Shown: positions 32,294 to 37,903 of the stretch, piece by piece
How the letters are laid out: each line of letters begins with the position of its first letter
How positions within the stretch are numbered: position 1 is the stretch's first letter
IMG/VR virus record: IMGVR_UViG_3300036893_000059
Span: 1-42,005 of that record
DNA: 42,005 bases
Direction: 5' to 3' (one strand)
Source: a virus
The notes under the pieces: model-generated
What the model saw: only the letters and a program-made list of their open reading frames with translations
Databases searched by the model: none
Told to the model about the DNA's origin: nothing
Made by a program: the position numbers and the translations under genes

Positions 32294-32568
32294 TAGAGCC
32301 TCTCTGGGCCTCAAGGACCCCTCTAGGGTACTGTCGAGGGCCTCGGGGATGAAAACCCCTGGGAAGGCCCTTTCCGGCCCGGCAATGGCCTGCCTCATTC
32401 TGGGCCTGCCACACGGGGACGGTTAGCTGAAAAAATACTCCCCTTAAAGCCAGTCCGTAGATATGTAACTCATGAAACGAACACGAGTTACACACCTACT
32501 GGACCTCTACGGCTGGGGTCTTATCGTAGGAGCCACGTCGAGAGAGACAGCCCTCGAATCTGTTTTAC
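32294..32568 (-). other. Long untranslated leader of the late arm
   Basis: About 275 bases between the promoter at 32572-32600 and the first late ATG, with no convincing gene on either strand. It contains a perfect inverted repeat TGTAACTC/GAGTTACA (32464-32471, 32485-32492) and a GGGCC...GGCCC imperfect stem near 32330-32375. A place for operator or antitermination control. Confidence 0.5.
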
Positions 32569-32571
32569 CTA

Positions 32572-32600
32572 ATTGTACCACAGAAATCGTCAAAAATCAA
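32572..32600 (-). promoter_or_regulatory. sigma70-like promoter of the late arm
   Basis: Minus strand TTGATT, 17-base spacer, TACAAT, in the divergent gap. Good match with ideal spacing and AT-rich surroundings. Confidence 0.72.
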
Positions 32601-32843
32601 ATGGACGGAAATGGATAGTTGGAAGTGCCGGCGGAGCCTCGGCTTATATATTCAGGTTCGTCCATATCTTTCAGTCCAGAGTGAAAGTTCGTTTGGCCTC
32701 GATCTGGCCCCCGAGGCCCTCCTGTGAAGGGTACACCGATTGGGCCCCGCGGTCAAGGGAGGCCGTACAGGCGTTTACCCCGGCCTATTTATCCAAATCT
32801 TGCGGGCCCTTGTTTCTTCCATGTTCGGTGGTAGCATATAGGT
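32601..32843. other. Divergent intergenic region, plus side
   Basis: About 240 bases between the late promoter and the RNase H gene with no supported gene. The open frame from 32573 on the plus strand lacks a binding site and runs into RNase H in another frame. Holds the weak plus promoter at 32810-32837. Confidence 0.5.
32810..32837 (+). promoter_or_regulatory. Weak promoter directly before RNase H
   Basis: TTGTTT, 16-base spacer, TAGCAT. The ATG at 32844 lies seven bases beyond the -10 box, so the transcript would start at or next to the ATG. Confidence 0.45.
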
Positions 32844-33518
32844 ATGATGAAACTACCTCTGCCTCAAACGGTGACTGGAATACTCCGTTGCGATGGCTCT
32901 CCATCGACTCAGGCCGGCAGGCCGGGCGGTGCTGGCTGGACTCTGGCCCTCGTGGCCCCTGGAGGGAAAGAGATTCCCCTGGCCAGTGAGGGATATCAAC
33001 TCGGCCCCGTTACCAACAATCAGGCCGAGTATGCGGCCCTCAATCGCGGGATGATGTTCGCCCTGCGGCTGGGCATCTTCTCGCTCAGGGTCCGCTCGGA
33101 TTCCCAGGTGCTCGTCAAACAGATGCAGGGCCTCTACAGCATCCGCAATGCGGAACTCTCGGTCTATCGCGAGACAGCCAAGGCTCGTGCGTTCATCTTC
33201 AACCATATCGAGTATGCCCACATACCGCGGGAAGAGAACGAGGTGGCCGATCAACTGAGCCGGGACATCAGCCCGTACGATGGACCCGATGCCACTGAGA
33301 AGCCCTGGTGGCCTACCTTGGTCCGCTCGTTTCCCACGTCGTCATATCGCCACAAGCTCTTCTGGTCGAAGCTACTCGGAGTCAGCCTGGCATGGGTCTC
33401 GGCCGTGCTGGAGAATGAGTACAGGCAGGACAGTGACTGGTCGAGCCTGAGGCTACACTGGGAGATCGAGAGAAGTGAGGGGGACAAGGCATACGATGAG
33501 CATCAGTGGTCATTCTAG
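32844..33518 (+). CDS. Ribonuclease HI-like protein with C-terminal extension
   Basis: 224 aa. RNase H residues in order: CDGS (Asp in strand 1, about residue 17), TNNQAEYAAL (Glu, about 61), RVRSDSQVLVKQM (Asp, about 84), HIPREENEVADQLSR (His and last Asp, about 127-134). The catalytic D-E-D-D set is complete. Residues 145-224 are an extra helical part with WWPTLV and SWxxLRLHWEIER, absent from standard 155-aa enzymes. It would remove RNA from RNA-DNA hybrids, for instance primers or R-loops at the nearby putative origin. No ribosome binding site: possibly leaderless; the second ATG at 32847 is an alternative. Confidence 0.85.
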   Translation: MMKLPLPQTVTGILRCDGSPSTQAGRPGGAGWTLALVAPGGKEIPLASEGYQLGPVTNNQAEYAALNRGMMFALRLGIFSLRVRSDSQVLVKQMQGLYSIRNAELSVYRETAKARAFIFNHIEYAHIPREENEVADQLSRDISPYDGPDATEKPWWPTLVRSFPTSSYRHKLFWSKLLGVSLAWVSAVLENEYRQDSDWSSLRLHWEIERSEGDKAYDEHQWSF

Positions 33519-33541
33519 GGGTTATCGGAAATCTGGTGTGT

Positions 33542-33718
33542 ATGAAGGGGCTAGAGACTTTTACTAAGACTCTTCGGCCGGGTGGGTCGTACCGGCTGGG
33601 TCCGATAGCCTGGCCGTCCGATAAGCCGAGAGACGGGCAAGGACGACCGATAAGGGACGGTCTGATAACGAGGCTGCCAGAATGGCAGGGAATCGTGCAG
33701 AATGCAATGAATCCCTAG
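33542..33718 (+). CDS. Doubtful 58-aa frame
   Basis: MKGLETFTKTLRPGGSYRLG start, then IAWPSDKPRDGQGRPIRDGL. No ribosome binding site and full of DNA repeats in the same stretch; likely not a gene, listed because nothing else covers it. Confidence 0.25.
   Translation: MKGLETFTKTLRPGGSYRLGPIAWPSDKPRDGQGRPIRDGLITRLPEWQGIVQNAMNP
33674..33688. promoter_or_regulatory. Palindrome copy 1 (CTGCCA-GAA-TGGCAG)
   Basis: Perfect 6-bp arms with 3-base spacer, operator-like, directly after the heptamer repeats. Confidence 0.5.
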
Positions 33719-33784
33719 TGGGTTGGTGGGGAATGGGACGAAATGTCCGGCCGTCTTTCTCTTCCCCGACAATCTGTCGTCCCT

Positions 33785-33799
33785 CTGCCATCTTGGCAG
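33785..33799. promoter_or_regulatory. Palindrome copy 2 (CTGCCA-TCT-TGGCAG)
   Basis: Same arms as copy 1, 111 bases away, 36 bases upstream of the -35 box at 33835. Confidence 0.5.
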
Positions 33800-33834
33800 T
33801 CTCGCCCGTCTATCTTAGTTGCCACGATTTTTGT

Positions 33835-33863
33835 TTGCTTTCCCACCGATCGTGCTGTACAAT
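33835..33863 (+). promoter_or_regulatory. sigma70-like promoter
   Basis: TTGCTT, 17-base spacer, TACAAT, 50 bases before the ATG at 33914. Confidence 0.65.
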
Positions 33864-33913
33864 CTCGGCAGTTCAGCATGAGCTGGGCAGAACGATACAG
33901 AACAGGAGAGACA

Positions 33914-34228
33914 ATGATTACGATCATCGTAGGAATCGGCAAGGACAAAAACGGCCTTGCCATTGAGATTTCCGATATCAACGCGGACATTCTCTGCCAT
34001 AAGGTGTTGGCAAGACATTTTGCCGGATGGACATTGATACAATCGGAGGGAGGCTGGACAAACCCGGCCGATGGCAAGCTAAACGTTGAGAGGGGACGTA
34101 CGGTTCTTCTCGCCCGTGGCAACAATGACTTTGCCGCATTTAATGTGGCACAGGAACTACGCGACACCTTTTCCCAATCTTGTGTTGCAATCGATTGGGG
34201 CCTCGGTGGGCCGCTTGAATTTGTCTAG
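33914..34228 (+). CDS. Hypothetical early protein
   Basis: 104 aa from ATG 33914 (AGGAGAGACA upstream). Alpha/beta: ITIIVGIG, ISDINADILCHKVLARHF, GGWTNPADGKLNVERGRTVLLARG, FAAFNVAQELRDTFSQSCVAIDWGLG. The GGW..pdGkl..E pattern followed by a helix and a C-terminal cVaidW strand recurs, from memory, in small phage proteins of unknown function. Own promoter, own binding site. Confidence 0.75.
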   Translation: MITIIVGIGKDKNGLAIEISDINADILCHKVLARHFAGWTLIQSEGGWTNPADGKLNVERGRTVLLARGNNDFAAFNVAQELRDTFSQSCVAIDWGLGGPLEFV

Positions 34229-34281
34229 TCCCGATTGGATTTCCGCAAGGGTGAGCAAACGTACGGAAATCCTATCGTAAC

Positions 34282-34310
34282 TTGACAGTAGGTCAATCGT
34301 AAGTTAGAGT
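34282..34310 (+). promoter_or_regulatory. sigma70-like promoter with inverted repeat
   Basis: TTGACA, 17-base spacer, TAGAGT. TTGAC...GTCAA forms an inverted repeat over the -35 region, and ATCGTAA occurs on both sides. ATG at 34317 follows the -10 box by six bases. Confidence 0.65.
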
Positions 34311-34316
34311 GTAACC

Positions 34317-34880
34317 ATGAACGGTGAAGCAAACATCTTGTCTGTCTTCAATCTGGCCACTGCGGCGGAGATTGCGGCCGGTCTGGACTGGTATCAGCGG
34401 GCCGGGAATGAATCGGCCAAGCTTCACAAGCAAGGGGCCGCTATCGTGGCCGCTCTCTCACCCGGTCTAAGGTGGGAGCGAAACATTGAGGCGGCCCGTC
34501 GCGTAGTTCATGGCGAGCCCCTAGACGGTCTGGGCATACGTTGGTACGATGGAGTCCGCAAGGCTCAACGTATCCTCGCCGGCGAGAGTCCGCTTACGGT
34601 TCTTCGCGGCGAGAAAGTCTCGGCATTCTGGCATTGTTTGGAGAACCCAGACAATCGATGTTTTGTTTGCGTTGATGGTCATGCGTACGGAATCTGGAAA
34701 GGAAAGAGAATCCCACTGGATAAGGTGCCGAAGGGATTCCCGTACCATACGATCGCCCATGCGTACATCTGTGCTGCCGATCGGCTGGGGATTATCCCTT
34801 GCCAACTACAAGCCATTACATGGTGTACTTGGCGGCGGATTCATGGTGTAGAGAACGGGGGGATAGGCCATGTTAAGTGA
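34317..34880 (+). CDS. DUF7178-like protein (helix-hairpin-helix glycosylase-like pattern)
   Basis: 187 aa. Pattern of a widespread phage family: NILSVFNLATAAEIAAGLDWY, AAIVAALSPGLRWERNIEAA, KAQRILAGESP, LRGEKVSAFWHCLENPDN, VCVDGHAYGIW. The SPG..WERN and KV.AF...L..P segments recall helix-hairpin-helix base-excision or endonuclease III-like folds, which is inference; family number from memory. Probably acts on DNA or nucleotides early in infection. No Shine-Dalgarno sequence and ATG at the predicted transcript start: likely leaderless. Confidence 0.78.
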   Translation: MNGEANILSVFNLATAAEIAAGLDWYQRAGNESAKLHKQGAAIVAALSPGLRWERNIEAARRVVHGEPLDGLGIRWYDGVRKAQRILAGESPLTVLRGEKVSAFWHCLENPDNRCFVCVDGHAYGIWKGKRIPLDKVPKGFPYHTIAHAYICAADRLGIIPCQLQAITWCTWRRIHGVENGGIGHVK

Positions 34881-34956
34881 ACGGTTCTACCATTGCCAAG
34901 GGTATATCATCGTCCGCACCGATGAGAACGGCGAGGACGAAAAGATTGAGACTTGA
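34870..34956 (+). CDS. Possible 28-aa peptide
   Basis: ATG 34870 overlaps the end of the previous gene; GGGGGGATA lies 7 bases upstream. Reads MLSERFYHCQGYIIVRT then an acidic tail. Its TGA stop lies inside the -35 box of the next promoter. Confidence 0.5.
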   Translation: MLSERFYHCQGYIIVRTDENGEDEKIET

Positions 34957-34981
34957 CGACAAGTGAATTGCGGTGTATAGT
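34953..34981 (+). promoter_or_regulatory. Strong sigma70-like promoter of the structured leader
   Basis: TTGACG, 17-base spacer, TATAGT. Predicted start near 34988, immediately before the left arm of the 21-base inverted repeat. The -35 box contains the stop codon of the 28-aa frame. Confidence 0.78.
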
Positions 34982-34987
34982 AAGTCA

Positions 34988-35123
34988 GTTCGATAGTTAA
35001 AGTCTGGGGCCGCCAGGTTCGATTCCTGAAGTTCTTAGGCTAGCTTGGGACTGTCTGGGTTCTTCAGAGCGGGACTTAAGCTCCCCCACCATGAAGAGGC
35101 CGGCCCCAGACTTTTACTATCGG
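34988..35123 (+). ncRNA. Structured leader RNA closed by a 21-bp stem, with a T-arm-like hairpin
   Basis: 34991-35011 pairs with 35102-35122 in 20 of 21 positions; a T-G and a T-A pair outside may extend the stem into the GGAGGA binding site (35122-35127) of the next gene. Inside: CAGG-TTCGATT-CCTG (35014-35028), a perfect tRNA T-arm-like hairpin; CTGAAG/CTTCAG; GAGC/GCTC. From predicted start to binding site the RNA forms one closed unit of about 135 bases. Could be a riboswitch-like leader, an independent small RNA or a tRNA-like decoy. No complete tRNA can be drawn. Confidence 0.55.
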
Positions 35124-35132
35124 AGGAAATTC

Positions 35133-35327
35133 GTGAAGCAATATAGACGTAAGTTCGCCGATCTACCAATCGGATCGTTCTTCCAGACTCCCTACGGGGA
35201 ATCGACATGGGAGAAGATATCGGCCCGGGCGATCCGGGATTGCAACACTCTGGACCGATTGTCCGGTGTGCGGGCCGATGTTCCAGTGCAAGCTTTTGGC
35301 CAGAAGGCCAGAGGGAGTTCAAAATGA
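35133..35327 (+). CDS. Small conserved-type phage protein (FxDLPxGSFF)
   Basis: 64 aa, GTG start at 35133 because CGGAGGAAATTC is a perfect site; ATG at 35091 lies in the leader stem. Reads KFADLPIGSFFQTP, STWEKISARAI: the pattern F.dLp.Gs.F......W.Kis.r.A recurs in small phage proteins of unknown role. ATGA overlap with the next gene. Confidence 0.72.
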   Translation: MKQYRRKFADLPIGSFFQTPYGESTWEKISARAIRDCNTLDRLSGVRADVPVQAFGQKARGSSK

Positions 35328-35584
35328 AGCGAGGAACTAAGATTACCGTTACGCAAGAGGACATTGATAGGGGTGCTCGAAACAGCCTCACCGATTGCCC
35401 GGTCGCACGGGCGGTCAACCGGATTTTTTCCGGTGCTGTAGTTAACACCCAGGATATTGAAGTAAGTAACGGCCGCATGGAACGAACGTTTCAGTGGGCC
35501 CCCGTACGGGTCCAACAGTTCGTGAGGCGGTTCGACAAGGCAAAGCCGGTCAAGCCGTTCTCGTTCTTTCTGCGGCCGGTCTAG
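35324..35584 (+). CDS. VTxEDI paralogue family, member 2
   Basis: 86 aa. MKRGTKITVTQEDIDRGARN, then DCPVARAVNRIF, a strand, and VRQFVRRFDKAKPVKPFSF with an LRPV end. Closest to member 1 (74-343): the same CPVA helix, FD.G/A..VKPF block and LRPV C-terminus. GGGAGTTC upstream. Function unknown. Confidence 0.85.
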   Translation: MKRGTKITVTQEDIDRGARNSLTDCPVARAVNRIFSGAVVNTQDIEVSNGRMERTFQWAPVRVQQFVRRFDKAKPVKPFSFFLRPV

Positions 35585-35602
35585 ATGTTCACTTCGATTC
35601 CC

Positions 35603-35631
35603 TTGCCAACAGGGGGATCGTAGGGTATATC
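35603..35631 (+). promoter_or_regulatory. Promoter-like pair
   Basis: TTGCCA, 17-base spacer, TATATC, followed by TTACTGGAGG. Moderate -35. Confidence 0.55.
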
Positions 35632-35646
35632 TTACTGGAGGAAAAC

Positions 35647-35949
35647 ATGGAACAGACACCGAAGAAGACACTGGTATTTTCCGTTACGCAGGAAGACCTG
35701 GATGCTGGGCCGTTTGCAGACGACCCCAGTTCTGGTTACGTTCGGAGCCCGCTCTATCGGGCGATATTCCGGGCACTGGGCCTGAAAGAAGACCCCACGA
35801 ACCACCAGACGTACCCTCAATCGTACGGGGTGGAAGTTCCCGGTGGCAGGTACTTCGGTTCGATCCGATATTACCGGTTCATGCACAACCTGTATCGTGG
35901 CCGGAAGAACAAGCCGACTACGTTTCGACTGCAGCTGGAACGGCCCTGA
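35647..35949 (+). CDS. VTxEDI paralogue family, member 3
   Basis: 100 aa. KTLVFSVTQEDLDAG start, then YVRSPLYRAIFRALG in place of the CPVA helix, GSIRYYRFMHNLYRG, KPTTFRLQLE. Shares with member 4 the block GSIRY.RF...L..G...KPT.FRL. Site ACTGGAGGAAAAC. Confidence 0.82.
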   Translation: MEQTPKKTLVFSVTQEDLDAGPFADDPSSGYVRSPLYRAIFRALGLKEDPTNHQTYPQSYGVEVPGGRYFGSIRYYRFMHNLYRGRKNKPTTFRLQLERP

Positions 35950-35982
35950 GGGGCCTTCGTATGGCAATTTACTGGAGGAAAC

Positions 35983-36186
35983 ATGGGAGACCTTACGGGC
36001 GACATTATCGCTTTTGAAGAGGGTGAGCTTGGGCTCACTGAGACAATCGATCTCTTCGCCCGCTTGGTGAAGAGCGGGCTCGCTTGGACACTACAAGGTT
36101 CGTATGGCCGTGCGGCCATGAACCTGATCAAGCAGGGGTTCATTTCCCGGGACGGAAACGTGCTCGGTTATCCCGGAGAGGAGTAG
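35983..36186 (+). CDS. DUF7417-like small protein
   Basis: 67 aa. IAFEEGELGLTETIDLFARLVKSGLAWTLQGSYGRAAMNLIKQGFI: the pattern yE.GeL...Eti.LF..Lv.sGlaW.LQGsYGR.A..Li..G is a common phage small protein family (name from memory). Site ACTGGAGGAAAC, almost the same as for 35647 and 37089. Function unknown. Confidence 0.8.
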   Translation: MGDLTGDIIAFEEGELGLTETIDLFARLVKSGLAWTLQGSYGRAAMNLIKQGFISRDGNVLGYPGEE

Positions 36187-36189
36187 CAC

Positions 36190-36375
36190 ATGACGCGGAA
36201 AGATCACATTCTCATTGCCTGGGCCCTTGACGAATCACGTCATGCGACCCTGGCAGGACAGCCCGGCTTTCAGGCTTGCTTTGAATGTATCCGGGAATTC
36301 ATCGCGGACGCATTGGCATGGAACAATGGCCAGTTTGACCGCGATTGGTTCATCCGGGCGACGGAGGGAAAATGA
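36190..36375 (+). CDS. Small hypothetical protein
   Basis: 61 aa. MTRKDHILIAWALDESRH, then ECIREFIADALAWNNGQFDRDWFIRA. The last part (N..FDRD.F..A) is typical of many short phage proteins from early regions. Starts three bases after the previous stop; ATGA overlap with the next gene. Confidence 0.75.
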   Translation: MTRKDHILIAWALDESRHATLAGQPGFQACFECIREFIADALAWNNGQFDRDWFIRATEGK

Positions 36376-36716
36376 AGGTCAAGATAACACCGTTTCACGT
36401 CTGCAAGTCCTACTGGCGGGCCGATGGGTGCTATCGTACTCCACTGGGCCAGGCCCTGATGGAAAACGATCAAGACCTGTTCATCCTGGCCGTGGGCGAC
36501 GATGGGACGTTTATCTCGGTGTCCCCCAGCTTCGGCCGGACGTATCGATACAAGGCATCGGCCAACTACCTGCCATATTGGCAGCAATGGTTCGCCTGGG
36601 CGAGGACAACGAACGAGCCATCTTCATCGGATTTTGGCCCCAACATGCCAACCGACGAGATCGAGGTTGAACTGTTTCCGCTCAAGGCAGGGACGAACGA
36701 GATCGAACCCGCTTGA
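36372..36716 (+). CDS. Probable divergent VTxEDI family member
   Basis: 114 aa from ATG 36372 (ATGA overlap, GGAGGG upstream). MKVKITPFHVCKSYWRADGCYRTPLGQALM keeps the layout of members 3 and 4 (strand, spacer, helix RxPLxxAx), followed by a longer middle and an EVELF end strand. Lower similarity, so membership is an inference. Its TGA lies in the next -35 box. Confidence 0.72.
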   Translation: MKVKITPFHVCKSYWRADGCYRTPLGQALMENDQDLFILAVGDDGTFISVSPSFGRTYRYKASANYLPYWQQWFAWARTTNEPSSSDFGPNMPTDEIEVELFPLKAGTNEIEPA

Positions 36717-36741
36717 CGGTGGGGCGATTGTAGTGTATCCT
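36713..36741 (+). promoter_or_regulatory. sigma70-like promoter overlapping a stop codon
   Basis: TTGACG, 17-base spacer, TATCCT; the stop TGA of the previous gene is within the -35 box. CTGGAGGGTTT follows before ATG 36757. Confidence 0.68.
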
Positions 36742-36756
36742 TACCCTGGAGGGTTT

Positions 36757-37002
36757 ATGGCAAAAGAGACAATCGTGATCGATGTGACCCAGGCGGACAT
36801 TGAAATCGGCGGCTGGCGGCCCCGCGGGCCTTTGGTCCAGGCTATCTTGCGGGTTTTTCCTAGTGGGTATCCCCAGAGTGACGGTGTAAGTGACGGGGAC
36901 TCCATGGTATCCGGCTCCATCCGTTACAAGCGATTCTGCCGCCGGCTGGATAAGGGACTGTCCGTCAAGCCGACCAAGTTTCGCCTGACCCGCGAAGTCT
37001 GA
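36757..37002 (+). CDS. VTxEDI paralogue family, member 4
   Basis: 81 aa. ETIVIDVTQADIEIGGW, RGPLVQAILRVFPSGYP, GSIRYKRFCRRLDKGLSVKPTKFRLTREV. It bridges the subgroups: LDKGLSVKP as in members 1 and 2, GSIRY.RF and FRL as in member 3. Own promoter and site. Confidence 0.85.
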   Translation: MAKETIVIDVTQADIEIGGWRPRGPLVQAILRVFPSGYPQSDGVSDGDSMVSGSIRYKRFCRRLDKGLSVKPTKFRLTREV

Positions 37003-37011
37003 GGATCAATT

Positions 37012-37067
37012 GGAAGGGTACGCCGGCCGAAAGGCAGCGGGCGATCTCGCTAACGGGCGGCCCTTCC
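37012..37067 (+). ncRNA. Structured intergenic element, copy A
   Basis: Outer stem GGAAGGG (37012-37018) with CCCTTCC (37061-37067). Inside: GCC-GAAA-GGC (37026-37035, GNRA loop) and AGCGGG-CGAT-CTCGCT (37036-37051). TATAGTTTCTC follows, then AGGAGGAAAC and the ATG at 37089. Copy B lies at 37815-37873. May act as an attenuator or a protein-binding leader. Confidence 0.5.
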
Positions 37068-37088
37068 TATAGTTTCTCAGGAGGAAAC

Positions 37089-37796
37089 ATGAAGTATGAA
37101 AAACTAATTCCCATCGAGGTCGTGGTGACACAGAAGCACCTCGATGAGGGATACCACAGCAACCCGGGAAAACTTGGTGCTTTTCAACACGACCCAGTTG
37201 CCCTGGCCCTGGTGGATGCTGGCATTCACGAGGCCCGTGTGGAACTCTCTACGTTTTATCGGGCCACGTTCCCGGACGCAGTGTACAAACTTCCCGAGAA
37301 GGCACAGAGAATCGTGTTGGCCTACCTGGACGGTCGCACAGTGAGGGTGCCCCAGAAATTCACGGTCCGGGTGCCGGAGTCCTGGCGGGATGCACCAGCA
37401 CCAGCACCGGAGTTTCCCGTGCCGGACGGATTCCAGCAGAAGATTCTCACGGCCATTGAGGGCCTGAAGAAAAGGCTGGAAGAGCGGGAGCCCCAGGAGA
37501 AATGGTACCTGGACCGCCGCGGCGGGGTTGCATCAAGACGGAAGAGCCAGTGTGGCACTCCCATGCTTGGCCAGCGGCATCATCGAGGCCGGCGGAAGTC
37601 TGATCTCGATCTTTACAAGACCTTACCCGTCTCCCCGCCACGAGAAAAGGAGCCCCAGAAGAAGTGGTACCAAGATCGTCGGGGTGGAGTCGCATCAAGG
37701 CGGAAGAGCCAGTGTGGCACTCCCGCCCGGCTCCGGCGGTGGGGCCGTTGCCGGCGGAAATATGACAGAGAGCTTATCGTCACCTTGCCCGCCTGA
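37089..37796 (+). CDS. VTxEDI family member 5 fused to two 47-residue cationic repeats
   Basis: 235 aa. Residues 1-100 match the family: IPIEVVVTQKHLDEG, DPVALALVDAG, a strand part, LDGRTVRVPQKFTVRV. After a Pro/Ala linker and short helix (FQQKILTAIEGLKKRLEER) come two repeats of 47 residues (about 134-180, 188-234): EPQxKWYxDRRGG then VASRRKSQCGTP, xxxxRxxRxRRKxDxxL..TLP. Strong positive charge and a conserved Cys suggest nucleic acid binding; not recognised. Site AGGAGGAAAC. Confidence 0.82.
   Translation: MKYEKLIPIEVVVTQKHLDEGYHSNPGKLGAFQHDPVALALVDAGIHEARVELSTFYRATFPDAVYKLPEKAQRIVLAYLDGRTVRVPQKFTVRVPESWRDAPAPAPEFPVPDGFQQKILTAIEGLKKRLEEREPQEKWYLDRRGGVASRRKSQCGTPMLGQRHHRGRRKSDLDLYKTLPVSPPREKEPQKKWYQDRRGGVASRRKSQCGTPARLRRWGRCRRKYDRELIVTLPA
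37488..37628 (+). repeat. 141-base coding repeat, unit 1
   Basis: First of two units of equal length (47 codons) in the gene 37089-37796; 33 of 47 residues are identical with unit 2. Confidence 0.85.
37650..37790 (+). repeat. 141-base coding repeat, unit 2
   Basis: Second unit, 21 bases after unit 1. In the conserved core most differences from unit 1 are silent third-base changes. Confidence 0.85.
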
Positions 37797-37814
37797 CCGC
37801 GTTGAAGACCAATT

Positions 37815-37873
37815 GGAAGGGCCAGGCCGGTGCCGGAAGGCGGCGGGTGGCACCGCTGACTACCGGCCCTTCC
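37815..37873 (+). ncRNA. Structured intergenic element, copy B
   Basis: Outer stem GGAAGGGCC (37815-37823) with GGCCCTTCC (37865-37873). Inside: GCC-GGAA-GGC (37032-position equivalent at 37832-37841, GNRA loop) and GGCGG/CCGCT (37842-37846, 37853-37857). CAATTGG before and TATAGTT after are shared with copy A. Lies between the stop at 37796 and the ATG at 37904. Confidence 0.5.
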
Positions 37874-37903
37874 TATAGTTCTTCACAAGAAAGGAAGTGA
37901 TCG

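Larger units (their letters stand above)
33519..33913. promoter_or_regulatory. Iteron- and palindrome-bearing region, candidate origin/operator
   Basis: 395 bases with repeated CCGATAA-type heptamers (33602, 33618, 33647, variant at 33662, inverted at 33522) and two copies of the palindrome CTGCCA-N3-TGGCAG (33674-33688, 33785-33799), plus short hairpins (GACA-ATC-TGTC). A weak 58-codon frame lies inside. The promoter for the next gene is at its right end. No other region of the genome shows such a collection. Confidence 0.5.

Noticed and set aside
32573-32989. 138-codon plus-strand frame
   Set aside because: No binding site, odd composition, and it runs across the RNase H gene in another frame.
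35014-35040. attP-like tRNA 3' end
   Set aside because: A T-arm-like sequence is often part of an attachment site, but there is no integrase or excisionase in the complete genome and the sequence lies inside a symmetric leader fold.
35944-35960. GGCCC-TGAG-GGGCC hairpin as a terminator
   Set aside because: No T-run follows and the next gene has its site 15 bases on.
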